DNA of 64,000 nt from Aurantiochytrium sp. KH105 (taxonomy: Eukaryota; Sar; Bigyra; Thraustochytrida; Thraustochytriidae), in NCBI GenBank assembly GCA_003116975.1, contig BGKB01000101.1, positions 124,001 through 188,000 on the forward strand, given 5' to 3'. Both the position numbers and the translations under genes were made by a program. Numbering within the stretch: the stretch's first letter is position 1; every line of letters starts with the position of its first letter. The notes beneath the pieces were generated by a model, which did not search any database, had not been told where the DNA came from, and was given only the letters and a program-made list of their open reading frames with translations. Below are positions 10,317 through 20,942 of this stretch, piece by piece.

Positions 10317-11619
10317 TGCAAGCCGTGCTGGCCCCGCGGCAGTTTGGACTTTTTGGGAGCGAGACAAGATAGATGGACGGGTGACTCTGCACTGCAACCA
10401 ATGGCCGCGGCCTGCTGCAGCTGCTGCTGCGGCGCGACATTCTTGCTTCCGGATCTTCCTCCGCCAAGGACAGGAAAGAAGAAAGAGCGGGAGGGCAGGA
10501 CTCGGAAGATGAATTGATTTATTGATTGCCAGGCCCAGTTGAACTTGCAAGATCAAGAAATCGCCGCAGCCGCCATGGCCGACGCGCAGGAGAGCAGTGC
10601 AGTAGCCGCACCGCAGATTTCAATTTACGCGCGAGGTGGCTGAGCCGGCTGACCTTCCTTGCGAACAACCAGCCCGGCGGCCCAGCACACGTGGGAAGTC
10701 ACGCGGTGCTGTCTCGTCTGTCGCTGTCGCTGCTTGCTTGATCGTGTCGATTAATTGACATTGTATCCTGCTGCCGCGCTCCGCGTTTCAGAATCCATCA
10801 ACAGCAGCAGCGCAGACTGTTTGCGGTGCGCTTGCTTCCGCCTGCAGCTGGCCGGCGGGCACCCGTCGATCTCGCGCGCCCTCGTTGCAGTCAACTCCGT
10901 CATCTTGCTCATCCATCGACCCATTCATTCATTCCGCCGCCTGAGCCGCACTGCAGCACGGCTCTGCGCTTGCTCGGCCTTCTGCGGCGCGGCCTCCCAG
11001 CGCGGCGCGGGACCAGCAGCGGAGGCTGGAGATCGAAGAGCCGCGCCTTGGCTCCTCCCTCCCTCCCTCCCTCCGTCCCCCCAGTTCTCCCCCTTTCTCT
11101 CCCCGCGGCTTCCACACCAGCCAGCCAGCTCCCGCTTCCTGCCCCGACTTCCCCTCGCTTCTTCCTTCCTCCTCGCGGCCTGCCTGCGCCCGCTCTCCGC
11201 GGTCGATCTCGGCCCCCGCGGCGACGCTGCTGTCGACAGCGGCACTCCGCTCGACCGACGCCGGCGCCGACCGAGTGCGGCCGGCCTCTGCGCCGCCCCT
11301 GCTTCTGCGACGCGCGGCGGCAGCGGCGCAGCGTCTGTCTGCATGTCTGTCTGTCTGACGCGGCCCCGCCTCGCTTCGGGTCCGCGGCCTCGCGCGCTGT
11401 CTTTCGCCCGCCACAGCCTGCCTGCAGTGGCGGCTGCGTCTGGCTGTTGTTTGTCTGGCTGTCTATTCTTTCGTTCGCGCGACGTCAGTCAGCCTGACTG
11501 TCTGGCAGTCTGGCAGTCTGTCTGTGGTCTTCCTCCATCTTGGGCGCCGATCCAGCAGCGCCCGCAAAGCAGGCAGCTTCTGCTGCTGCTGCTGCTGCTG
11601 GCGAGTCGTGGTCGAGGGA

Positions 11620-11670
11620 AAGCAAGCAAGCAAGCCAGCAAGCAAGCAAGCAAGCAAGCCAGCAGGCAGA
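11620..11670. repeat. (AAGC)n microsatellite
   Basis: Tandem AAGC/CAGC tetramers. A similar AAGC run lies at 53429-53461. Confidence 0.88.
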
Positions 11671-13871
11671 CAAGCACGCACGCCGAGACAGCGCAGCCGG
11701 GCAGACAGACTGACAGCCAGACTGACAGCCAGACAGCCGGCCGGCCCCTGCGGAGCTCGCTTGCGGCGCGCGCCCCGATTGCTCCACGGCGCTGGGTGCG
11801 TGCGAGCCAGCGTGCGTGTTGCGTGCTTTAAGCGGCTTATAAGGAGGCAGGCCTGGGCAGGCCTAGGCAGAGCAGAGCAGAGATAGACCAGAGCGGGCTT
11901 TCTTTTCGCGCGGCCGTGGTCTTGACCGCTCGCGGCGCTGGCGGTCGAGGCGACGCGCGAAGATCCAGCCAGCCACAGCCAGCTGCTGCTGCAGCTAGCC
12001 TGCCTGCCTGCCTAGCCAGCCCGACACGAGCGGACGCGGCCACCGGTGAGTGAGCTCGGCCGGCCGGGGAGAGCAGGAGTCGTAGACCAGGGTGGCAGGC
12101 AGGGCCAGCTCGTATCGTCTGGTCTGGGCTGGGCTGGGGTTGACGCTACTCTGGACTAACAACTAACTCACTAACCATACTGGTACTAGTAGGAGGCCTA
12201 TAGTTTTTATCCGTGCTGCTGGAAAGGGGAGAGGGAGAGGGCAAGGAAAGCCGAAGGAAAGGGCGCAAGCAGGGCACCAGTTCGTAAACAGGGTGGCGGT
12301 GAACGCCGCCGCCGCCGTGCTCGCCACCGCCGCCTCCGACGACGCGCGTGAGTGGACGGCCGGCCGGCAGGCAGGCAGGCAGGCACGGCACCCACGCGCA
12401 GCGCAGCGCAGCGCAGTGGCAGCGGAGTCCCAAGCGGGCCAGCGGAAGGAGCGAGCGAGCGAGAGAGCGAGAGGGAGCGAGTGAGCGCATCGCTGCCCCG
12501 CTCTGCTCTGCTCTGCACCGCCCAGCCTGCCGCGCGGGGTCCCCTTGCTCGGCCTTCCCCGTCTCCCCGCGGCGAGGTTGGACAGACAGACCGCCTTCCC
12601 GCCCTCGCGCCAGCGCAGCGCAGCGACGCGAGGCCGCGCGCGCGCGTCTTTGCGTCCCGATCGCGCGGGCTCGCAGGCCGTCCGAGAGAGCCGCCGCGCA
12701 GGCGCTCCGCCTCCTCTCCCTCCTCCTGAGCTGGCTGGCTGCGCCGTGCTTTGCTCTGCTTTCCTCTCCTTTCCTTTCCTTTGCTCCGCTCTGCTTTCCT
12801 CCGCTTGGCTCGGCCCTTGCCTCGCCTCGCCTTCCGCCTCTCGCTGTCTCTCTGCCCGCGTCCCCTTCTGCGCTCCTTCCCCCTGCCCTGCAGGCGGTCG
12901 ATTGCGAGGCGCGGAGCGCGGCGAGCGGCGGCGGGAAGCGGCGCTGGGCGGGCGGGCGGGCGGGCGGGCACCACACGTGGAGCCGGCTGGAGCTGGCGAC
13001 CGGGGAAGCGGTAAGAGCGGGCGGCGAGCTTGAGCGGAACTGTGTCTGCGTCGCGGTTTGCGCGAAGCCTTTGAGCGAGCGTCCTGCGTGCATTCGTGCG
13101 ACGAGTCGAGGGGCTCACACGCCCGCGCAAAGCCTGCGTGCACGCCGCTGCAGCCGCAGCGCGAGGAGGCTCGGCGGGCCCGCCTGAACTCAACGAGACC
13201 AGGAAGAGCCGTGGGCACGTGCAGCGGCCTTCCCTCCCCCCCCCGATTTCCTTTTCTCGTTTCCTCGGAACCCCCGAACTCCTCTCCTCCTCCTGCTCGC
13301 CGCTCCTGCGGTAGGCGACGCCGACGCTGCGCAGCTCCGCACCGCACAGCACCGCGCAGCACCGCACGCGGGACGCGCGGTACGGCACCGCGCTACACGG
13401 GCCGGCAGCCCCGCAAGGCAAGAAGAGGCGAGGCAGTCTTTCTCTCATTCTTACCCTCTTTCTCTCCAGCAAACACCAGCTGCACGCGCGCGCTCGTACG
13501 AGGAAGGCCTAGCCCGCGGCCACCGGAAACGGTAGGAGGCACGCGTGCGGAGGTGGGACAAGCGAGAGTGCGCGCCGTCACGAGCCTTTTTTCTTTCTTT
13601 CTTTCTTTCTTTTTCCCTCTCAAGGCTTCTTCCTTCCCGGTCTGCTTCCTCCCTCGCGGTAGACGGGAAAAGGCGCGGCCAACGACGCGCGTCCGGCGAG
13701 GGGAGCCAGCGGGCGGGCGCCGGCGCGCGGGCGGAGCACACTGCCTGCGTGCGTGCGTGCGTGCGTGCACCGCGGCCTCGGGCCGGACTGTCCGTTCGCG
13801 CGAGGCGAAGCACCGCAGAACCCCGGGTAAAGCAGAGCACAAAGGCGAGCGAGACGTAGAGCGACGCGGCC

Positions 13872-15796
13872 ATGAGCTTGAGCATGAGGGAAAAGCAGCA
13901 GCTCGAGGCCAAGGCGGAGCAGCTCGCCAGGGAACACGAGAGGATCCTGGCGCTGCTCAATGAGAAGGACCCCTACCTCGTCGGCCTGCAAGAACAAATC
14001 AAACAAGCGGAAGCACACCAGCAGTCGACCGGTCTCCTCTTCGGGACGGAAGCCTCCGCAGCGGCGGCGGCAGCAGCAGCAGCGGCGGCAGCAGCAGCAG
14101 CCGCCAACGCCAATCCAAACCCTGCTGTCGCTTCCTCTTCTTCTTCTTCGTCGTCATCGTCGTCGTCTTCTTCCTCGGCTGCATCATCGTATCCGCGCAA
14201 CATGTACGGCGCAGGACCGCTTCTCGGCTTCAACGCGCGAAGTGCGACGAATGCGCTCGCCTCACGAAACGTCGACGACCTCACGCAATCCTTCCAACGT
14301 CTCAACAGCGACAGCAACCTCAAGCACTCTCTGCATTTCGAGTCCCAGGGCCAGAAATCAGCCGCCATTGCAGGTCTCGTGCGCAAGGCCTCCGCTTTGT
14401 TCCCAGACGATAAAGCCTCAAAGCAGCTCGTCAGTGCCCTCCTCTTGCACAACGATCCCGAAACGCACCGAGCGCTCGGCCATGCGGACCACGACAATGG
14501 TGCATTGTTGCGTCGTGTACTCGAATATCGGGTCGCAGAGCATGCCCGCGCCGACGCCGCCCGTAAACTGCAGGAAACAGAGGCCGCCGCGCGCCATGCC
14601 ATGCAGCTTTCTGTCACAGGTCTCAGAACCGCAGATCCCATGCGGGATATTGTCCACGACAAAGTCAAACAGGAAAAGGTCTCGAAAAAGTTGCAGAGGC
14701 TCAACAAGACCCAGGGCCAAGCGCAAGCGCAATCGCCCTTTGGCTCGCCGCTCGGACCCACGTCCGCCGCACCGGGTGGACCCATGTACACTGCTGGTGG
14801 TTTCCAGCCCAGTATTTTTCAGCCATCATCCTCTACTTCATCTGCCTCTTCATCGTCATCGTCATCGTCACCACATTCATCATCGCTGTCTTTCCAGCAT
14901 CAACAGCACCAACACCAGCACCAGCATCTTGATCGACAACAACAACATCAACAAGGTCGAGGACCTCACGCCTCGGCGCCTTCGCTCGTGCCTCCACCGC
15001 AACCACCTCAGTCACATCAGCAACTCTCCAGCCAGTCAACTTCGCCAAACGGACCCTCGTCGAGCTCGCCCATCACGGCGCAAGCACTTGCGCAAATCCA
15101 AGCTCTCTTGACCAAGTCACAACAAGCCCAAGCATCTCAACAAACAATGCCACCCCCCGTGCCCCCCTTGCCACAGCACTTGCAGGAGCAAAAGCAACAA
15201 GACGAGTCGCAGCAGGGCCTTTCATCGGCAGCTCGTAGAGGAGAAATGCCGCCATCCCAGCCCGTCGGTCTGGTGCCAACCTTTTCAAATCGATCGTCCT
15301 CGTCATCTTCATGGACCTCACAAGAGGCCCTCGAAGCACTTCAGAATGTTTTTGCGCAGCAACAACTGCAGCAGCAACATCAACAGCAAAGCGTTCCAAA
15401 CAAAACCTTTTCTGTCTCGACCCTCTCACCGGGCGTGGCAATGCCGCCTCCTCCTCGACCTGCAGGACGCAACTTTTCAACTTCCTCCTCCTCCTCATCT
15501 CTGTCTTCGTCCTCGACGCCGTCTACATCGCTGCCCGTGTCTCCGACTCTCTCTTCATCTCCACTGGGAAGCGTTCATTTCACCGCGGCCTCTGCAAGTC
15601 GCGGTGGTGGCGGCGACATGGGTTCCAAGCGCTCTCGACCTGAGAGCATGCAACGTTTTACCACTTTTCGCGACGCGAATCGAACTCGGCTGGAAGAGGA
15701 AATTCGTCTTCTTACCGAAAAGGCAAAATTGTCCGAACCAGATCTTGCGAGGGCTATGCAAATGTGGAATGGACCCAACTCTCAGCTCCTTTTGCA

Positions 15797-15827
<31 letters not shown>

Positions 15828-16655
15828 CAACAACTCCAGCAACAACAGCAACACCGACCGCAACACCAACTGCAGCAGCAGCAGCAACAACAACAACAAC
15901 AACACCAGCAACAACATGGCACAACCTCCTTTGGCTCCCCGCCTCCCCATGACCTTGCTTCCATGCCCCATCCCGCAAACCTTGTCATGCAATCATCAAA
16001 CATTGGCGTGCGTGGGGTGACCGAGGAAAGTCATGAAAGCAACAGCAGCTTCGACGGCGGGTCGCCCTCTCCGGACGCGAGCCCTCTTCCTGGCTCAGCC
16101 TCAAGCGATTGCGGTGGAGATTCTTCGCGACCAGACATTGCGGTCAAGACACGCGAATACGCGCGCTCAGAAAAACCGACCGCCGTTCCGCGTCGCTGGA
16201 CCGATGAAGAGGACGAACTCTTGCGTCGCGCCGTCGAGCGGCACGCGAAAAAGAACTGGAAAGCAATCGCCGCTGAAGTTCCGGGACGCAGCAACGTACA
16301 ATGTCTGCAACGCTGGAAAAAGGCCCTCGATCCTCGAGTCGTAAAGGGTCACTGGACGCCCGAGGAGGATCAGCGCCTTTTGATGCTCGCTGCCCAAAAC
16401 CCCAAGAATTGGGGCTATGTCGCGCGTGAAATCGAGGGGCGCAATCCGAAACAATGTCGGGAAAGGTACACGAATCACCTCGATCCAAGCATCAAAAAGG
16501 GATCGTGGACTCCCGAGGAGGATCAAATCATCGTTGAAAAGCAACAAGAACTTGGCAATCGATGGGCTGTCATTTCAAAGTTTCTCCCCGGCCGTACAGA
16601 AAACAGCGTCAAGATTCGCTTCAAGAGCATCCAGCGACAGACTAAGAAACCGTGA
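13872..16655 (+). CDS. Three-repeat MYB (3R-MYB) DNA-binding protein with homopolymer tracts
   Basis: A single open frame encodes 927 residues. An in-frame TAG at 13857 makes the ATG at 13872 the first usable start. A short coiled-coil (residues 1-50) is followed by poly-Ala (about 62-78), poly-Ser (about 90-105), Gln/His-rich and Ser-rich disorder, and a CAG/CAA-coded poly-Gln stretch (15796-15915). Three MYB repeats lie at the very C-terminus (about 774-922): RRWTDEEDELL, GHWTPEEDQRLL and GSWTPEEDQIIV, with the recognition helices GRSNVQCLQRW, GRNPKQCRERY and GRTENSVKIRF. This R1R2R3 set is the c-Myb/plant 3R-MYB type, often a cell-cycle regulator. The function in this organism is inferred. 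Confidence 0.93.
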
Positions 16656-17192
16656 GCGCCAACATTCTCTACATTTTCGGTCGTGGAGGATTTTGCACAC
16701 GCTCGCGCATGTGTGTGTATATGTGACGTTGTTGCTTCTTGCCGTCTGGCATGCCATGTAAAACCAACCTCCTGTGTCAGTCAGCCCTTTCTTTCGACAA
16801 GGACCCTACGTACGACCGGCCGGCCATTCATAGTGTGCCTGCTGCATCCGTAGGTCGAGAGAGATCGAAAGAAGAGGGAAATAACAACGCGGACTTCAAT
16901 TTCATAGCTCCGGTACTCTATGCTGTCTCATCAACATCTGCCGCTCCGATGCGGGAAAAAAAGGGATGCGATGCTTTGCACTTGTGATTGCAAACAATAG
17001 AAAGAAAGAATATTTTGTGTGTGATGTTTACGCGAAAGGGAAGAGGGAGCATTGCAAATCTCTTTGTTGCCGTGAAAGAGAGTATTGCAAGCAACACACA
17101 CAAAGTAGATGTACACGAAGAAAAACGGAGCAATGCAAATCACTTGTGGAGGTAAGATCAGGACTATATCATCGAGTTTAGGGATTCAAAGC
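16656..17192. other. Convergent 3' region between MYB and aspartate kinase
   Basis: AT-richer DNA holding the 3' ends of two convergent genes. Words of the type GAGCAATGCAAATC and GAGCATTGCAAATC recur near 17047 and 17128. No gene is evident. Confidence 0.4.
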
Positions 17193-19778
17193 TCAGGCAA
17201 AGCGAACAAATTCTGCGACAGGCTGGCGCGTCTGCGTGTCAAAAGGCGTCGAGGGAACGCCCACGAGCGCGATGCGGCCAGGCGTCGAAATCAAACCCTC
17301 CGAGGAGACCTCCGCTTCCTCGTCGTTAAAGACGAGAATCGAGTCGAGGATCTCTTGGTCGACCTGAAGGGCCTGCACGCGCTTAATGCCTGCATTCAAG
17401 CCCGAAACAACGTGCACGCGCTGATTAGCGACGCGAGTGCTGAACCAAACATCAATGGTGGCCATGGGGGCAGCCTCCTTGATGATATTCGCCACAACAA
17501 CGCGCGCGCCGCCGAGCACGCTCTGTGCCTTGACGATGGCCTCCTCGACCGGAGCCTGCGACACGAGCGTGACGCCAGACGGAACGTCTTCACTCGCACC
17601 CGAGAGCAAAAAGACCTGGATCTGTGTGCCAACAATCGAGCAAAGGTTCATCACCTGCGCCGCGCTGCGGCACATGAACGTTACACCAGGGTTCTCCGCA
17701 AGAACCGTCCGCAACACCGCAGGCTGCTCGCTCCAGGAAAGCGGATACACAGAGAGATTGGCGGCAGCCCTGCGCACGGACTCGAGGTCAATAATGGAGA
17801 ACGGCCGCGCCTGCGACTGGTACCTGGCAACCTCAGCCTCGAGCCAGATCGCCGAGCTCCCAAGGCTGAGATTCGTGGAACGCGAGGTCGCCACGGCTTG
17901 GGCCGGAAGCTGCCAGTACTGCGTCGATGAAAACGAAGCCGCGCGCGTCTTACCAGCCGCCGGGACGGCAGTGCTGCTGCCACCACTGCTGTTGCGCTTG
18001 TGCAGCTGAACATCCCTTGGGACCCCGGCTGCGGCAGCTCCGAGCTCGATGGCCGAGACCGGTCGCGGACCCGGGGGCGAAAGGTTGTTGGGACGCTCGA
18101 GAAGAACATAGTGCAACTTCGAGACGAGCTGATCAATGGCCTCCTTCGAGTCCTTGCCTATGACAAAAGACATGTTCAGGTCCTCGGTGGACTCGCTCAG
18201 CAACAAGAGATTGTACTGCTCAAGCTCCTTAAAGGCGTCCGCCATGCCGTGCAAGAGCGTGCGCAGCTTGCGACCAACAATCGATACGACCGTGCAGTCT
18301 TTCTCAACGGTGACTTCGCCCTGACGCTCGAGTGAGCGAATCAGGGCAGAAAAGGCCTTGCCATGCGTTCCACCAGGAATGTCCTCCAGTGTCATGCTCA
18401 CGGCGTACTGCGAAGTGGCAATCAGATCGACAGAGATGCCAAGATGCTGAAACGGCGCAAAGACACGGCTCAGGAAACCGGCCTCACCCCACATGTCGAC
18501 CGAAGTAATGGTGAGCAGAACCTGGCCCGAGCGTTTGGTGATGGCCATCACGGCGCTTTCCTCGCTGTGCGGGATGAGGTCCGAACGAAGAATGCGCGTG
18601 TGGTGCTCCGAGTCCGGCTTCATGGTGTTGCGAATCTCGACGGGAATCCCGCCAAAACCTGCAGGTCCGAGACAACGCGGGTGCAGCACTTTGGCGCCCA
18701 TGGCTGCCAGCTCCTGGGCCTCGCGGTAAGTGAGCTCCTCGATCAAACGCGCGTTCTTAACCTGGCGCGGGTCCGAAGAGAACATGCCGTTGACGTCAGT
18801 CCAGATCTCGAGCTTTTCGGCCGCAAGCGCGGCTGCAAAGAGAGCGCCCGAGGTGTCGCTGCCACCACGGCCCAGCACGCATGCCTGGCCCTCGGGCGTG
18901 CTTGCAATAAACCCTTGCGTCACAACGACGCGCTTGTCCGCAAAGAGGAGGGCACGTCGGTCGAGCCCGCTCGAAGCGTACGATCCGCGGCTCTCGCGCT
19001 CGAGGTCGGCCGGGGCAGCGTTGGTGCTGCCCGTCGTCTCCGAGTCGAGGCAAAACGGGATCACGTCTGCATTCAGGAACTTGTTCGAGGGATCCTCGAC
19101 AGCACTATCCCCGCCGTTGCTGTTGCGTGAGGTGGTCACCAGGACGTCGCGGGCGTCAATAATGTCGGTGTACTCGGCTTCGCCTTCTTCTTCCATGGCG
19201 CGGCGCACAAACTCGACGCCGATCGTGCTGCTCATCAGCTCACCGTATCCGAGGATGCGGGCGCGAAGACGCGAGGAGGTGGATTCGCCGGTGAGACGGA
19301 TGCCATTGACGAGACGCTTGAGCTCCTCGAGGTAGGGCTCGACACAGCTGAAATCGACACCAAGCTCCTCGCAATGCTTTTGGTGGCGCTCGCGAAGCCA
19401 GGTGAGTTCGTTCTCGACAATGTTTGCAGGCGCCATGCCGGTCTCTGCCTGCTGTGCCATGGTGGCGACCGAGGGGTTCGAGGCGATGGCACGCATCTTC
19501 ATGGCATTGGTCTTGAACTGCTTGGAGGGGCTCAGGGTGCCTCCTGCGACGGCCTCGGCCTCGAGGCCCGCGGCGAGGGCCACGAGGTGGTTCGTCGTCT
19601 GCGACACAGCCGAGAGCACCAGGCACACGCGCTTGCCATCCTTGCGCAGGTCCTTGACGCGCTTCACGATCACGCCCCAGGTCTTGGCGCTGCTCACGGA
19701 GGTGCCTCCGAACTTGCACACCACCCACCTGCCGCTGCCTGCGCCGCCGTCGCCGGCCGTCGCCGTCTCGCTCGCCAT
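17193..19778 (-). CDS. Aspartate kinase with a degenerate LysA-like C-terminal domain
   Basis: The protein starts at the ATG at 19778 (861 residues); an open extension to 19817 would need GTG. KFGGTSVSS (from residue 22), the amino-acid-kinase fold with GRGGSDTSGALFAAAL, and two C-terminal ACT regions (SVDMWGEAGFLSRVF and DCTVVSIVGRKL) identify aspartate kinase, the first step towards Lys, Thr and Met. ACT domains usually mediate feedback inhibition. After a Ser/Ala-rich linker (about 580-635) comes about 230 residues resembling the N-terminal barrel of diaminopimelate decarboxylase: IIDLESVRRAA, then YPLSWSEQPAVLR (678-690), which lines up with YAVKANPxPAVLR but lacks the PLP lysine. It recalls bacterial AK-LysA fusions, but shortened and probably non-catalytic. 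The kinase call is firm; the tail is inference. Confidence 0.92.
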   Translation of the reverse strand: MASETATAGDGGAGSGRWVVCKFGGTSVSSAKTWGVIVKRVKDLRKDGKRVCLVLSAVSQTTNHLVALAAGLEAEAVAGGTLSPSKQFKTNAMKMRAIASNPSVATMAQQAETGMAPANIVENELTWLRERHQKHCEELGVDFSCVEPYLEELKRLVNGIRLTGESTSSRLRARILGYGELMSSTIGVEFVRRAMEEEGEAEYTDIIDARDVLVTTSRNSNGGDSAVEDPSNKFLNADVIPFCLDSETTGSTNAAPADLERESRGSYASSGLDRRALLFADKRVVVTQGFIASTPEGQACVLGRGGSDTSGALFAAALAAEKLEIWTDVNGMFSSDPRQVKNARLIEELTYREAQELAAMGAKVLHPRCLGPAGFGGIPVEIRNTMKPDSEHHTRILRSDLIPHSEESAVMAITKRSGQVLLTITSVDMWGEAGFLSRVFAPFQHLGISVDLIATSQYAVSMTLEDIPGGTHGKAFSALIRSLERQGEVTVEKDCTVVSIVGRKLRTLLHGMADAFKELEQYNLLLLSESTEDLNMSFVIGKDSKEAIDQLVSKLHYVLLERPNNLSPPGPRPVSAIELGAAAAGVPRDVQLHKRNSSGGSSTAVPAAGKTRAASFSSTQYWQLPAQAVATSRSTNLSLGSSAIWLEAEVARYQSQARPFSIIDLESVRRAAANLSVYPLSWSEQPAVLRTVLAENPGVTFMCRSAAQVMNLCSIVGTQIQVFLLSGASEDVPSGVTLVSQAPVEEAIVKAQSVLGGARVVVANIIKEAAPMATIDVWFSTRVANQRVHVVSGLNAGIKRVQALQVDQEILDSILVFNDEEAEVSSEGLISTPGRIALVGVPSTPFDTQTRQPVAEFVRFA

Positions 19779-20612
19779 CCTTGCTCGCGTGGTCTTGTCT
19801 GCAGAGTCAGCCACCACTAGTTGGTGATTTGTTTCGATTTCTGCGGCGAGGCGCGATCGCCGCCGCCGCTGCCCTGCTGCCGCCGGCGCGCCGCTCTGCT
19901 GTGCTCTGCTGTGCTCTGCTGTGCTCTGCTTGCTCTGCTTTGCTCTGCTCCTTGCCTGCGCTCGCGAGCTCGAGTTCGCGGTCGCGAAGCCGGATTGGCA
20001 GCCGAGGTCGCGAGGATGTGCGGCCAGGGCTCGCCGCGCCTCCTCCTCCTTCTTCTCCCTCTTCTTACATGCAAGTCAGGCAGACAACGCGCCTCGCCTG
20101 CATAGAAATGCCGGGCGCTCTGCTGCTGCACAAGCCTCTGCACCTTGAGAGAGAGCAAGCCTTGGCAGACATTGCAGCGCAAGTGGAACAAGGCGGCGCT
20201 GACACATTGGCCGCTGCAGCTGCTGCTGCTGCAGCTCGTGCACTGCGAGCAGCGTCAGCATTGGCATTAGCATTAGCAGGAGCAGGAGCAGGAGTAGCAG
20301 GAGTAGAGGCCCGTCAGTCAACCTGGTGAGGCTGGATGCTGGGCGGCGAGGGAGGCGAGGGAGAAGCCGACAGCGCGGCGAGCTGGCTGGTTGGCTGGCT
20401 GGCTGGTCGCACGCAAGCTGGAGCCACAAAGGCAAGGCTTGGCGGGGAATGGCTCGGAGAGAAGAAGAAGAAGAAGAAGAAGAAGAAGAAGAGCCGGAAC
20501 ATTTCGTCTCCACGGGCACGCCATTCGGAGCAAGAAAGCAAGAAAGCGTTTTAGCAACCAATGGCAACGAGCAGTCACATGCGTGTCGCTGCCGATGGTC
20601 GACCATAAAATG

Positions 20613-20650
<38 letters not shown>

Positions 20651-20686
20651 GGCAACAGAGGTTATAGTATACCGCAAGATGAGCAA
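19779..20686. other. Intergenic, microsatellite-bearing
   Basis: This region upstream of aspartate kinase holds CTCTGCTGTG repeats (about 19893-19950), GCAGCAGCT-type runs, a (GAA)n run at 20460-20491 and a (CAG)n run at 20613-20649. Open frames across these runs are low-complexity shadows. Confidence 0.5.
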
Positions 20687-20942
20687 TCAAAGAGAAGAAC
20701 CTCGGAGTGTGTGTTGTGAGTGATTGCAAAATGCACGGGATGGCTTTCAGCCGTCATGGATGATCAGGAGAAAGCGTCGGAGCCACAAGTGGTCAAGGAA
20801 AAGGAATCAATGAGAAAGGCCTCGGAGTGTGTGTTGTGAGTGATATACTACTTGTGATCTGATCGAAACTTCAAAATGCACAGGATAGCTTTCAGCCGTC
20901 ATGCATGATTAGGCGGTCTTGGAGACCGGCGAAAGCGTCGGG
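20687..20942. repeat. Direct duplication of the 3' end of the DUF1295 gene
   Basis: Copy A (about 20687-20781) and copy B (about 20807-20942) share CTCGGAGTGTGTGTTGTGAG, ATGCAC[G/A]GGAT[G/A]GCTTTCAG and GAAAGCGTCGG. Copy B includes the stop and last codons of the DUF1295 gene; copy A has lost about 40 bases inside. The high identity suggests a recent event. Confidence 0.85.

Larger units (their letters stand above)
7450..13871. other. 6.4-kb gene-free low-complexity region
   Basis: This long stretch has very high GC and is packed with microsatellites, poly-pyrimidine tracts and short direct repeats. Many open frames of 100-400 codons exist on both strands, but all are dominated by Arg, Ala, Pro, Ser and Cys, overlap one another and show no domain. 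A TTATAA-like element (11837-11842, inside CTTATAAGG) and a strong donor-like sequence GGTGAGTGAG (about 12045-12054) could mark the promoter and a 5'UTR intron of the MYB gene at 13872. That is only a possibility. Confidence 0.5.

Noticed and set aside
7185-13963. Numerous open frames of 100-420 codons on both strands
   Set aside because: They overlap each other in all frames, consist mainly of Arg, Ala, Pro, Ser and Cys, cross microsatellites and show no domain. High GC content suppresses stop codons, so such frames are expected by chance.
19779-19817. Upstream start of aspartate kinase
   Set aside because: It would require GTG; an ATG follows 13 codons later. The same reasoning removed GTG/TTG extensions of the FATP, sulfotransferase-like and cupin genes.
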